DNA of 64,000 nucleotides from JBMOLL01 sp049325415 (GTDB lineage: Bacteria > Bacteroidota > Bacteroidia > Bacteroidales > GCA-2748055): assembly GCA_049325415.1 (NCBI GenBank), contig JBMOLL010000040.1, positions 1 to 64,000 on the forward strand. Direction: 5' to 3'. Every line of letters starts with the position of its first letter. Position 1 is the first letter of the stretch. Position numbers and translations under genes: made by a program. The notes beneath the pieces are model-generated. The model was not told the origin of the DNA. It did not search any database and saw only the letters and a list, made by a program, of their open reading frames with translations. Positions 27,921 through 37,551 of this stretch are shown one piece after another.

Positions 27921-29615
27921 CTATTTTCCCGCAGTTATCCGCTCCATGACCTCTTTGCTGATGGCCGTCGCCCGTTGCTCCGACCCGGTCCTGATTTTTT
28001 CGGCTTCGGATTTTAGTTCCAGCAATTCTTTATCCGCTTCGATTCCGGTCATGTTGATCAGAACATTCATGAAAGCACCCTGAACACCGGCATGAACGGC
28101 GAGGGCTCCCACGCCTGCATCGGAGAGGCTGTTCGGATTCCCTTCCTTAACCATGTATTCAAGCAGCGGATAAGCTCCGGCAGCCGTTCTCATCACCTCG
28201 AGGGGGATGCGGATAGCTCCCACCGTGGCTTCCCTGATAGCCCGACTGCGTGCGGCTTTTTGTTCATCGGTGGTTTTCGGTAAGGCAAAGGCCTCCATGA
28301 TCCGGTTAAAAGCTTTCGTGTCCTCATCGACCAGCACCAGCAGCCGCTCATGCAGAGCCTTACCTGTTTCCGCCCATACGGAAAACTCCTCCCAGCGTTC
28401 GTCCCAGCCCCTTTTGTGCGACGACAGGTTGGCCACCATGGTCCCCAGGGCAGCTCCCAGGGCTCCCATCAGGGCACTCACCGACCCGCCCCCGGGTGCC
28501 GCCGATTCGGAGGCCGTTTCTTCGGTGAAGGCTTTTACGCTCATGTCGGCCAGCCGTTTACCGGCCTTACCGGCAAGTTTATATTCAATGATCTTCTCCT
28601 CCGGCTTAAATGGGGCAAGGTCATCAAGGCCCATGGATTTGACGGCAATTTTGATCAGTTCGCTGTCGGAGACACCGGTGGAACGCTGTTGTTTCCGCAG
28701 AAAATAGCGGCCGGCATCGAGCATCGACTTCAGGGGAACCAGTCCCACCAGTTCCGAACCGGTCACCCGGATCCCCCGTTCGGCGGCTTTCCGGCATACC
28801 TCATCAAAGGCAATATGAACCGGGGTGACGGAAATATCGGTCAGGTTCATGGATATCTGGGCTATCCCGTATTCCTCGATATACCAGCCGATGGCCTTCA
28901 CCGCTTTCAGCGTACCGGGAACCATCACCTGGGCTCCCTTTTCATCCTTCACGATCTTTCCCGTGAGCGGATCGCCCTCCCGCAATACCCTTCCCCTTTC
29001 CCTGACATCAAAGGCAATGGCATTGGCCCTCCTTGTCGATGTGGTATTCAGGTTGACATTGTATGCGATGAGAAAATCCCTCGCCCCTACCGCGATGGAA
29101 CCTGTCCGCGGGACAAAAGTGGCGGGACCGAAATCGGGGGCCCATTCCTTCCGGGCCAGTTTGGCCGACAGCCCTTCGTATTCGCCCGACCTGACCGTGG
29201 CCAGGTTTTTCCTTTCCGGGGTGAATGCTGCACTTTCATAGCAATATACCGGGATACCGATCTCGTTGCCGATGCGCTCAGCCAGTTTTCTTGCATAGGC
29301 TACCGTTTCTTCCATGCTGATGCCCGACACCGGGATCAGCGGAAGTACGTCGGTGGCACCGAAACGCGGATGTTCCCCGTGATGACGCGTCATGTCGATC
29401 ACCTCCGCAGCCTTCCTGACCGCCCTGAAAGCTGCTTCGATCACCTGGTCGGGCTCACCAACAAAGGTCACCACCGTGCGGTTCGTTGCTTTACCGGGAT
29501 CCACATCCAGCAGGCTGATTCCTTCCACCTGTTCGATCACATCGGTGATCTGCCGGATTACCGACATATCTCTACCTTCACTGAAATTCGGGACGCATTC
29601 AATAATTCTGTTCAT
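27921..29615 (-). CDS. ftcD: Glutamate formimidoyltransferase / formiminotetrahydrofolate cyclodeaminase fusion
   Basis: Last steps of histidine degradation: the N-terminal domain (about 1-330) moves the formimino group from formiminoglutamate to tetrahydrofolate; the C-terminal domain (about 350-564, SAAPGGGSVSALMGALGAAL) releases ammonia to give methenyl-THF. The catalytic His82 lies in HHGEHPRFGATD. Full fused length of 564 aa, as in vertebrate FTCD and many Bacteroidota. It starts 18 bp after hutI, so the two form one operon. Confidence 0.96.
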   Translation of the reverse strand: MNRIIECVPNFSEGRDMSVIRQITDVIEQVEGISLLDVDPGKATNRTVVTFVGEPDQVIEAAFRAVRKAAEVIDMTRHHGEHPRFGATDVLPLIPVSGISMEETVAYARKLAERIGNEIGIPVYCYESAAFTPERKNLATVRSGEYEGLSAKLARKEWAPDFGPATFVPRTGSIAVGARDFLIAYNVNLNTTSTRRANAIAFDVRERGRVLREGDPLTGKIVKDEKGAQVMVPGTLKAVKAIGWYIEEYGIAQISMNLTDISVTPVHIAFDEVCRKAAERGIRVTGSELVGLVPLKSMLDAGRYFLRKQQRSTGVSDSELIKIAVKSMGLDDLAPFKPEEKIIEYKLAGKAGKRLADMSVKAFTEETASESAAPGGGSVSALMGALGAALGTMVANLSSHKRGWDERWEEFSVWAETGKALHERLLVLVDEDTKAFNRIMEAFALPKTTDEQKAARSRAIREATVGAIRIPLEVMRTAAGAYPLLEYMVKEGNPNSLSDAGVGALAVHAGVQGAFMNVLINMTGIEADKELLELKSEAEKIRTGSEQRATAISKEVMERITAGK

Positions 29616-29633
29616 TTGCTGTAAGTGTATGGA

Positions 29634-30866
29634 TTAAGAAACAGGAATACCGTTTAAAATGACTTTTTCAATCTGCCGGCTGCCGTAAAAATAAGGCAGG
29701 GAGGATAGTTCCTTCAGTTCACGGGTAATCAGGATATTGGCCTTCTTCCCTGCCTCCAGGCTCCCCGTTTCCCGTTCAAGACCCATGGCATAGGCCCCGT
29801 TCAGTGTTAATGCCGTAAGGACCTCTGAAGGAAGCATTTTCAGCTTGATACAGGCCAGGGAAAACATGAAGGGCATGTTTCCCGATGGAGAGGACCCGGG
29901 ATTGAAATCGGAGGCCAGGGCAAGGGGCAGACCGGCATCGATCATTTTCCGCGCCGGGGCATAGGGCAGACCCAGGAAAAAGGAAGCTCCCGGTAAAACC
30001 GTGGGCATGGTGCCCGAATCCTTCAGCACGGCGATCTCTTCCTCACCGGTGTATTCGAGATGATCGACCGACCGGGCGCGGTACTTCACCCCGGCCTGGA
30101 TCCCACCGGAATAATCGAGTTCATTGGCATGGATCTTCGGAGGCAATCCGTACCGGGCCCCGGCTTCGAGGATCCGCTCCGTATCGGCTACGGTGAAGAA
30201 GCCCCTGTCGCAGAATACATCGATATAATCGGCCAGTTTCTCTGCGGCAACTGCCGGGATCATCTCCTGAATGATCTGATCAACATAGCCCTCCCTGTTG
30301 TTTTTAAATTCTGTCGGTACAGCATGGGCGCCCAGGAATGTTCGCCGTACGGTGAGGGCTGTATCCTCTGCCAGGCGAGTGATTACGCGAAGCATTTTAA
30401 GTTCATCTTCCAGGTTCAGACCGTAACCGCTTTTAATTTCTACAGCCCCGGTCCCGGTGAGGGCAATTTCGTTCATCCTTCGGAGCGACTGCCGGTAAAG
30501 CTCTTCCTCGCCGGTCTCGTGCAGCAGTTTTGCCGAATTGAGTATCCCTCCTCCCCTCCTGGCTATTTCCTCATAGGACAAACCACGGATCTTGTCTTCA
30601 AACTCGCGCTCCCGGCTGCCGGCAAAAACCAGGTGGGTGTGAGAGTCGCAAAATGCGGGCAGGATGAGTCCTCCTTCTGCGTCAATCCTCCGGTCGAATG
30701 GTCCGTTGGGCGGGACACCTTCCCCGGTAGCAAGGATCCGCTCCCCGCTGATATGGATCCATCCTTTCTCTGTTTCTTTCAGCTCCGACATCCTGCTGCC
30801 CGCTGCAAAACCGTTCTCACCCTCCAGCGCCGTAAAAAGATGTCCGTTATAAACCAGGATCTCCAT
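29634..30866 (-). CDS. hutI: Imidazolonepropionase
   Basis: Hydrolyses 4-imidazolone-5-propionate to formiminoglutamate, the substrate of the next gene. Amidohydrolase metal motif HTH at residues 76-78 (FCDSHTHLVFAG), a further histidine in KIHANELDYSGG near 242 and the metal aspartate in ALASDFNPGS. 410 aa is the normal length. hutH and hutU are not in the window. Confidence 0.96.
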   Translation of the reverse strand: MEILVYNGHLFTALEGENGFAAGSRMSELKETEKGWIHISGERILATGEGVPPNGPFDRRIDAEGGLILPAFCDSHTHLVFAGSREREFEDKIRGLSYEEIARRGGGILNSAKLLHETGEEELYRQSLRRMNEIALTGTGAVEIKSGYGLNLEDELKMLRVITRLAEDTALTVRRTFLGAHAVPTEFKNNREGYVDQIIQEMIPAVAAEKLADYIDVFCDRGFFTVADTERILEAGARYGLPPKIHANELDYSGGIQAGVKYRARSVDHLEYTGEEEIAVLKDSGTMPTVLPGASFFLGLPYAPARKMIDAGLPLALASDFNPGSSPSGNMPFMFSLACIKLKMLPSEVLTALTLNGAYAMGLERETGSLEAGKKANILITRELKELSSLPYFYGSRQIEKVILNGIPVS

Positions 30867-30969
30867 AAAGAATGATTTTGGCCTAAAAATAGAAATATTT
30901 GTTGAGCAGGCTGATGTTATAAAATATAGGAAGGGGAGCAGAAAAGCCTGGAGGCTTCCCTCCCGTTCC

Positions 30970-32127
30970 CTATTTCAGAAGATAGGCAGTAAAGACCCCG
31001 AGGTAGTTTCCCAGGGCATAACCGATGATACCGATGATCAGACCCGAGATTACCACCTCCTTGTTCTTGAGTGCGGCAGCCACCACCGGAACAAAGGGCG
31101 GCGACATGGAAAGTGCCACGGAAGTGATGATAAAGTGATCGGCATCGATCTTAAAGATCTTCGACAGGAGCGCATGCAGCAACAGGGCTCCCACCACGGC
31201 CATCAGTATATAAATGGTGATGGCACCAACAACAGCCGAGGAACCCTTGCCGAACATTTCGCCCAGATCGGCCATGGAGGCTACAATCGTACTGAAGACA
31301 AGAATGAAGTACATCCCGGTCTGAAATGTCATCTTCAGTTTGTTGATCTTCGGCACCAGGGAAGCCAGGATACCCAGCGTGGTGATGGTGAGGATGGCAG
31401 CTACAGTGGCGTAATCCTGTCCGACTACAAACGTCAGACCAATACCTATTCCGGTGATTACCAACGCAATACCAAAACCTTTCAGTATGCTTAAAAAATT
31501 CTCCCTTCTGAAAAAGCCCTTGTAGGATTCAAATTCCCTGACCTGCTGATCGATCTCCTCATCGCTCATCGTATTCGAAGAGCGGTATGGCTTCATAAAA
31601 AGGAGGAAAAAACGCTGTCCGATGGTCAGAAGAAAGAGGAGAACGAAGGCACCGACCACCAGGTCGATGGTATGGGTTAGAATATAGATATCGGGGTCGA
31701 CGCCCAGTGCCTTGTTGATGGCTGCAAGGTTGGGCGTTCCGCCGGAATATACGCCGATGAGCATTCCGGATACCTTCCAGGCATCCGGGATAACATCCTT
31801 AAATAAATAAAAGCCGGCCACAACCATTACAAAAACGGAAACCAGCCCCAGGATCATGGAAAAAGCCGTAAGCCATGCCATCCGGAACCATTTCCGGATA
31901 TCCTCCGAGAACAGGAGCAGCGGTATACCAAGAAGAATGGTCACGCTGGTAAGATTATCCTGCAGACTTTCCAGTCCTTCGGGAAGAACATCAATATTCC
32001 CGACAACCAGACCCACGGCATAGCAGATCACAATCGAACCGATCCTGTTGACAACGGTAAAACGGGTACCCAGGAAGAGCACAAGTGCCGGAAACAGGAA
32101 ATAGAAGAGAATTACAGCAACGGTCAT
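30970..32127 (-). CDS. DUF819 family membrane protein
   Basis: 385 aa with about ten membrane segments in two halves joined by a charged cytoplasmic loop (about 185-215). GGTPNLAAINKALG near 130 and SMSPPFVPVVAAALKN near 343 are conserved in the DUF819 (YjcL) group, whose substrate is unknown. It lies 103 bp upstream of hutI on the same strand, so a link to histidine or another amino acid is possible but unproven. Confidence 0.85.
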   Translation of the reverse strand: MTVAVILFYFLFPALVLFLGTRFTVVNRIGSIVICYAVGLVVGNIDVLPEGLESLQDNLTSVTILLGIPLLLFSEDIRKWFRMAWLTAFSMILGLVSVFVMVVAGFYLFKDVIPDAWKVSGMLIGVYSGGTPNLAAINKALGVDPDIYILTHTIDLVVGAFVLLFLLTIGQRFFLLFMKPYRSSNTMSDEEIDQQVREFESYKGFFRRENFLSILKGFGIALVITGIGIGLTFVVGQDYATVAAILTITTLGILASLVPKINKLKMTFQTGMYFILVFSTIVASMADLGEMFGKGSSAVVGAITIYILMAVVGALLLHALLSKIFKIDADHFIITSVALSMSPPFVPVVAAALKNKEVVISGLIIGIIGYALGNYLGVFTAYLLK

Positions 32128-32824
32128 AGGGGTAGGTGTTAGTTGCTGCTAAAGTATAAAAAGATTTTTAATTGGGGACGGGAGACGCGAGATGCGAAAT
32201 ACGAGACGCGAGACGCGAGATGCGAAACGCGGGAAGAGTGAGGAGTGTGGGGTGAGGAGTGAGAAGTGAGAAGTGAGAAGTGAGAAGTGAGAAGTGAGGA
32301 GTGAGGAGTGAGAAGTGAGAAGTGAGGAGTGAGAAGTGAGAAGTGAGAAGTGAGGAGTGACGAGTGATGAGAGAGGCGGGTTATCCCGAAAAACAACAAA
32401 TCTTTATTTGGTAGTTTTTCGAGGTTCCTCGGGTTTCTGATAAAGCGCAGCTTTAGGAAACCCGGGACGGGTCGCGGGTGACGCGAGACGCGAGACGCGG
32501 GGGGCGGGTTATGAGTGAGATTCCTGAGTGGTCCCTGAGCCAGTCGAAGGGCCAGCTATCGGTAAATTGTAAAGGCCCTCCTTCGCTAAGTCCTTCGCCA
32601 AAGGCTTCGGCCGTCGGCGAATGCTTCGGAGGACGGAGGTTACGGGTTATCTCCTGAGCGGTCCCTGTCCCGATAGCCATCGGGATCGAAGGGCCTGCCA
32701 TCAGTAAATAGTAATGTGGAGAGGAAGTAACACGGGTCTCTAATAAGCTTTGATTAAGCAGTTGATACACTCAACCTCAATCTTAACCTCAACCTTAACC
32801 TCAACCTTAACCTCAATTACTCTT
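32128..32824. repeat. Largest heptamer repeat block
   Basis: No gene. 32174-32235 is a run of GACGCGA-type heptamers, 32236-32370 about twenty AGTGAGA/AGTGAGG-type heptamers, 32470-32500 again GACGCGA units. 32520-32715 carries the TCGAAGGG and CTTCGCTAAG blocks shared with 9530-9760, plus a CCCGATAGCCATCGGG palindrome near 32670-32690. 32767-32820 is a 6/12-bp repeat of the type CTCAACCTTAAC. An open frame at 32139-32399 only reads the repeats and is not a gene. Confidence 0.85.
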
Positions 32825-33655
32825 TTACTTGCATTCCTCGAAACTCTTCTCGTACTGCTGGATAGCGCGCAGGCTCATGCCCATGCTGGAAAATCCTCCG
32901 TCATGGTAGAGATTCTGCATGGTCACCTTGCGGGTCAGGTCGGAGAAAAGAGTGATACAGTAATCGGCACAGTCGGCTGCAGAGGCATTTCCCAGTGGCG
33001 ACATCCGTTCCGAAAAGTCTTCCAGCTTATCAAAGCCCTTGATACCGCTTCCTGCGGTGGTAAGCGTCGGTGACTGGGAAACGGTATTAATGCGGATCCT
33101 TTTCTCCCTCCCATAGATATAACCGAAGCTCCGGGCAATGGATTCAAGAATGGCCTTGGCATCCGCCATATCGTTATAACCCACAAAGGTACGCTGGGCC
33201 GCCACATAGGACAGGGCCACCACCGAACCCCATTCGCTGATCGCATCCAGCCTTCGGGCCGTGCTCAGCACTTTATGCAGGGAAAAGGCTGAAATATCAA
33301 GTGTCTTGTGATAGTATTCGTAATTCAGTTCATCATAGGAAATGCCTTTTCTGACATTTGGCGACATCCCGATGGAATGGAGCACAAAATCGATCTTTCC
33401 GCCCAGAATTTCCATGGATTTGGTAAAGAGGTTTTCCAGATCTTCCAGAGATGTGGCATCGGCGGTAATCACCTGCGAATGGCATTTCTTTGCCAGTTCG
33501 TTGATTTCGCCCATCCTGACTGCCACAGGGGCATTGGTCAGCACGAATTCGGCACCTTCTTCCCAGGCTCTTTCAGCCACTTTCCACGCGATCGACTGCT
33601 CATTGAGTGCGCCGAAAATAATTCCTTTCTTTCCTTTTAACAGATTATAGCTCAT
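32825..33655 (-). CDS. fabI: Enoyl-[acyl-carrier-protein] reductase [NADH]
   Basis: Last reductive step of each fatty-acid elongation round. SDR fold of the FabI type: GKKGIIFGALNEQSIAWKVA at the N-terminus, Tyr150, Tyr160 and Lys167 in the YNxMxxAK active site (YNDMADAK), and DGGFSSMGMS near the end. 276 aa, complete. It follows recN by 83 bp on the same strand and borders the largest repeat block. Confidence 0.94.
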   Translation of the reverse strand: MSYNLLKGKKGIIFGALNEQSIAWKVAERAWEEGAEFVLTNAPVAVRMGEINELAKKCHSQVITADATSLEDLENLFTKSMEILGGKIDFVLHSIGMSPNVRKGISYDELNYEYYHKTLDISAFSLHKVLSTARRLDAISEWGSVVALSYVAAQRTFVGYNDMADAKAILESIARSFGYIYGREKRIRINTVSQSPTLTTAGSGIKGFDKLEDFSERMSPLGNASAADCADYCITLFSDLTRKVTMQNLYHDGGFSSMGMSLRAIQQYEKSFEECK

Positions 33656-33738
33656 CAGATCAGTATTAAATAATAAATAATTGATTCATGCAATTAACAA
33701 TTAAAACAGGAGTTTGTGCGATAAAGATGGATCACAGA

Positions 33739-35400
33739 TCAGTTTTGCTTGATTTTCAGCAGTTCGCGGGCATTGGAAAGTGCGGCATCGGTGATCTTCT
33801 CCCCCGAAACCATTTTGGCGATCTCCACCACTCTCTCTTCCCCGCTGAGTTTCCTGATCCGGGTGTGAGTGGCATTGTCGCTGTCTTCCTTGAATACCAG
33901 GTAATGGTCGGCTCCCTTTGCCGCAACCTGCGGCAGATGGGTGATCGCGATAAGTTGCCGTCCGCCGGCCATGCGCTGCATGATCTGGCCAACCTTATCG
34001 GCAATTTCCCCGCTGACGCCCGTATCGATTTCGTCGAGGATCAGGGTGGGCAGACCGGTGAAATCGGAGAGCAGTGATTTCAGTGAAAGCATCAGGCGGG
34101 ATATTTCACCGCCGGAGGCAACATTGCCGATCTCTTCCAGTTCCGACTGCTTATTAGCTGAAAATAAGAACCTTACCTGGTCGCTGCCATAGGGATCAAA
34201 AATACCGGTATGATCCACCCGTACCTCAAAGCGGGCATTCGGGATGCCCAGCTGACGGAGCAGGGCCGCCACCTCCTTTTCAACCGTTTTACCGGCCTCC
34301 GTGCGCTTTTTGTGCATCGAAGCGGCCAGGCTGCCCATGCCTGATAGCAGTCCGGCAATCTCTTTTTCCAGCCGTGCTGTTTTCTCATCCGACAGGGTGA
34401 TGTCGCTTATGCGGCGGTCGAGCTCGTCCCTCAGGGCAATCAGCTCTTCCACCGTCTTCAGACGGTGTTTTTGCAGCAGCCTGTATAACAGGTCGATACG
34501 CTGTCGGACAATCTCCTGCCTTTCGGGCGAGAACTCCACCTTTCCGGCCAGGAGTTCCATTTCCGTGGCGGCATCCTTGATATCGATCATAGCCGCTTCA
34601 AGTCGTTCAGCCAGCGCCCTGGCCGGATGATAATAGGCCAGGATCTTCTGGAGACGGATATGTGTGTCTTTGAGCTGTCTGACCGTACCGGTTTCATCAC
34701 CGTTCAGCGTCGCGGCTGATTCGCCCAGTGCCTGGCTGATTTCCCCGGCATGTCCGAGTACCTCGGCTTCCTCTTCCAGTTCTTCCATCTCGCCTTCCCT
34801 GAGCCTGGCGTCCTTCAGTTCGGTAAACTGGAACTCCAGGAACTCCAGTTCCTTGCGCGCACTTTCAAGCGAGGCCCTGAATGTCTCCAGTTCGGCGCTC
34901 TTTACCCTGTATTCCCCGTATATGGAACGGTATTCGGCCAGTTCGCTCCCGAGGCGCCCCACAAAATCGACCACCTCCATCTGGTAGACATGATCGTTCA
35001 GGCGGAGGTTCTGGTGCTGGGAATGGATGTCGACCAGTTGTGTCCCAAGCTCCTTCATCTGGTTCAGGTTCACCGGCGTATCATTGATAAAGGCCCTCGA
35101 CTTGCCGTTGGGTGTGATTTCCCGTCGCATGATGGTGACCGGCTGGAAATCGAGGTCGTTTTCCTCGAAAAATGTCCGGAAAGCCTGTCCCAGCCTGAAG
35201 GTACCCTCGACTGAACATTTCTCGTCAAGCTGTTTGAGTACCGTGGTATCGGCGCGCTGACCGAGGATCAGCGACAGTGCCCCCAGCAGGATGGATTTTC
35301 CCGCGCCGGTTTCCCCGGTAATCGTGGAGAATCCGTCGGAAAAACTGATCTCCAGTTCTTCGATCAATGCATAATTCCGGATATGGAGATGTTCGATCAT
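33739..35400 (-). CDS. recN: DNA repair protein RecN
   Basis: SMC-like ATPase for double-strand-break repair. Walker A GETGAGKS at residues 29-36, a long coiled-coil middle (about 150-365), signature NVASGGEISRLMLSLK near 425 and Walker B TLILDEIDTGVSGE near 450. 553 aa, normal. It follows the porD gene by 4 bp, the fifth gene of the bamD operon. Confidence 0.96.
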   Translation of the reverse strand: MIEHLHIRNYALIEELEISFSDGFSTITGETGAGKSILLGALSLILGQRADTTVLKQLDEKCSVEGTFRLGQAFRTFFEENDLDFQPVTIMRREITPNGKSRAFINDTPVNLNQMKELGTQLVDIHSQHQNLRLNDHVYQMEVVDFVGRLGSELAEYRSIYGEYRVKSAELETFRASLESARKELEFLEFQFTELKDARLREGEMEELEEEAEVLGHAGEISQALGESAATLNGDETGTVRQLKDTHIRLQKILAYYHPARALAERLEAAMIDIKDAATEMELLAGKVEFSPERQEIVRQRIDLLYRLLQKHRLKTVEELIALRDELDRRISDITLSDEKTARLEKEIAGLLSGMGSLAASMHKKRTEAGKTVEKEVAALLRQLGIPNARFEVRVDHTGIFDPYGSDQVRFLFSANKQSELEEIGNVASGGEISRLMLSLKSLLSDFTGLPTLILDEIDTGVSGEIADKVGQIMQRMAGGRQLIAITHLPQVAAKGADHYLVFKEDSDNATHTRIRKLSGEERVVEIAKMVSGEKITDAALSNARELLKIKQN

Positions 35401-35404
35401 CCCT

Positions 35405-36325
35405 TTATTCGTTGGTCTGCTGCATGATGGCCTTGTACTTGCCGGCGTTGGTCTTGTCGATCTCGCTGAGCAGGTTGTACACCCGGCTCTTTTCTTCGGG
35501 GAAGCCTTCGGAAAAAATGTTGATTATTTCATCAGCCTTTGCATCCAGCACAATACGAAGCGGATACATGTAGTTATCCGGCCGGCCTCTGAAAACTTTC
35601 TGCAACAATTCGAGTGAGGAGGCAATTTCCGCACGTCCCTCGGCTACTTTGCTGTCCATGAGATCGAGTCCCTGCCTGTGATAGCGATACGAGAACTCGC
35701 GGATGGGCGCATAGTCGGAGTCGAGGATATCCTTAACCAGCCAGTAGCGGTTTTTATGGGAGATATCATCGATGGGTTTCCAGCCTTTATCATTGCCGTT
35801 CTGGGCATTGACCACAATTTTTTCTGCATTCTGAAAAAATGCCGTTCCTCCCTCAAAGGAAAACGAGTCGTAATCGAGCCCCAGGATATAATATGCATAG
35901 AAGGCAAGAATACTGGTAAGGTTGGAGGTAAAGGAATTCAGGTCGAATTCAAGGGGCTGGAATTCAATATAGCGAAACTGGATATCGTTATCGATAAAAT
36001 TAAACATTACCGTATTGTAATTGGAGTTGAATACCGGCCTTCTCGACTGTACCTGCAGGGTTCCCCTGAACTCGTCGGCCGAAAGCTGTTCGGTCATATT
36101 GAACATCAGGTTGCATTCGATCCGCTCTTCCGGGGCATAGACATGATCGGTCCAGACCATGTTGTTCATAAACTCGTAAATGGCATTCTGAAGGGTCTGA
36201 AAGACCTGTTTATTGGAGCCCTGGATCTGCTGACTGACGATCTGTACGTTACATTTCAGCTCCTGTGCAGCGGCCGGAATAAGCAGCGCCAGGAGAACAG
36301 CAGAAAGGAGGATGAATTTACGCAT
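35405..36325 (-). CDS. porD: DUF4835 protein, type IX secretion PorD-like
   Basis: Periplasmic or envelope protein, 306 aa from the ATG at 36325, which begins a clear signal peptide (MRKFILLSAVLLALLIPAAA). The body matches the DUF4835 group (ELKCNVQIVSQQIQGSNKQV; FFENAEKI-like FFQNAEKIVVNAQN; GWKP), called PorD in Porphyromonas, where it is needed for type IX secretion. The start overlaps the end of coaBC by 8 bp. The protease at 19003-20697 is a likely T9SS client. Confidence 0.88.
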   Translation of the reverse strand: MRKFILLSAVLLALLIPAAAQELKCNVQIVSQQIQGSNKQVFQTLQNAIYEFMNNMVWTDHVYAPEERIECNLMFNMTEQLSADEFRGTLQVQSRRPVFNSNYNTVMFNFIDNDIQFRYIEFQPLEFDLNSFTSNLTSILAFYAYYILGLDYDSFSFEGGTAFFQNAEKIVVNAQNGNDKGWKPIDDISHKNRYWLVKDILDSDYAPIREFSYRYHRQGLDLMDSKVAEGRAEIASSLELLQKVFRGRPDNYMYPLRIVLDAKADEIINIFSEGFPEEKSRVYNLLSEIDKTNAGKYKAIMQQTNE

Positions 36326-37537
36326 GTCCCGAAATTTTATAAGTTTTTTCCAGTATATCAAGGGCCACCTCCTGCTTGGTTTTCAATTCAAAGGTATCAA
36401 TTGTACCCGATTTATCCACCATCTTCACGCGGTTGGTATCTGTTCCGAAACCAGCCCCTTCATCCCGGAGAGAGTTCAGCACAATGAAATCCAGGTTCTT
36501 GCGCTGCAGTTTCCCGATGGCAGAGTTCAGCTCATCGGTGGTTTCCAGGGCAAAACCGATGAAAACCTGACCTTCTTTCTTTCTTTTTCCCATTTCTCCG
36601 GCGATGTCCCGGGTTGGCTTCAGCACGAGATTCCAATCGCCGCTGCCCCGCTTGACCTTTTCCCCAGCCTGCTCTGCAGGAGTGAAATCGGCCACCGCCG
36701 CGCAAAAGACAACAATATCGGATTCACCGACCCTGTCGGAACAGGCAGTAAACATGGCTTCGGCAGTATCGGCCCTTTGCACAATAACGTCGGGGTGACG
36801 GGGTTTTATTGTAACCGGTCCGCTGATGATGGTTACCTCTGCACCCTCATCGGCAAAGGCATCAGCAATGGCATAGCCCATTTTTCCCGACGAATGGTTC
36901 CCAATAAAGCGCACTGGATCAATCGGTTCGTAGGTGGGACCGGCGGTAACAAGGACTTTTTTATTCAGGAATTTTTTTTTTTGCCTGAGGATGAACCCGG
37001 AAAATCCTTCAGGAAGGCAAGTATCTTTTCCGGATCGGGCATTCTCCCCTTCCCTTCCAGCCCGGAGGCCAGTTCCCCGCTTTCCGGCTCAATGACCGTA
37101 TTGCCGTAGGACCTGAGTATCCGTATGTTTTCCTGAGTGGCCGGGTGGGCATACATATCCATGTCCATAGCCGGCGAAAGCACCACCGGGCAACGCGCCG
37201 ACAGATAAGTGGTTACCAGCAGGTTATCGGCTATTCCCCGGGCCATTTTACCCAGAGTGGTAGCCGTAACCGGTGCCACCAGCATCAGATCGGCGCTGAC
37301 GCCCATATCGACATGGCTGTTCCAAGCTCCGCTGTCTTTTTCAAAAAAACCTGACAACACAGGCTTTCCCGAAAGAGCGGCAAAGGTAACCGGGGTAATG
37401 AATTCAAGGGCAGTGGGCGTCATAATCACCTGTACATCAGCACCTTCTTTTACAAGCAGACGCAGCAAATGCACAGCCTTATAGGCAGCAATACTTCCTG
37501 TAACACCCAGCAGTATTTTTTTTCCGCTCAGATCCAT
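36318..37537 (-). pseudogene. coaBC: Coenzyme A biosynthesis bifunctional CoaBC, frameshifted at an A11 run
   Basis: Phosphopantothenoylcysteine decarboxylase (CoaC, 36965-37537) plus synthetase (CoaB, 36318 to about 36960). The CoaC frame has GSIAAYK (14-20), His75 and PAMDMDMY, and ends prematurely in GKKKNS; the CoaB frame continues as FLNKKVLVTAGPTYEPIDPV and RFIGNHSSGKMG. The break lies exactly at eleven A on the minus strand (T at 36972-36982). One extra A, or a -1 ribosomal slip on A-AAA-AAA, restores a normal protein of about 400 aa. CoaBC is normally essential, so a base-calling error or programmed slippage is more likely than real loss. The usual decarboxylase cysteine (C158 in E. 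coli) is Ser158 here. Confidence 0.85.
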
Positions 37538-37551
37538 CAGGATGCAGAGGT

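Noticed and set aside
28350..29624. Long plus-strand open frame (424 codons) opposite ftcD
   Set aside because: It is the antisense shadow of a well-conserved enzyme gene; the translation shows no family features and no promoter or start context.
32236..32370. Possible CRISPR array
   Set aside because: The repeats are contiguous 7-bp units without spacers of constant length, and no cas genes are present.
32139..32399. Open frame rich in HSSLLTSHF repeats
   Set aside because: It only translates the heptamer DNA repeats; it has no start context and no conserved domain.
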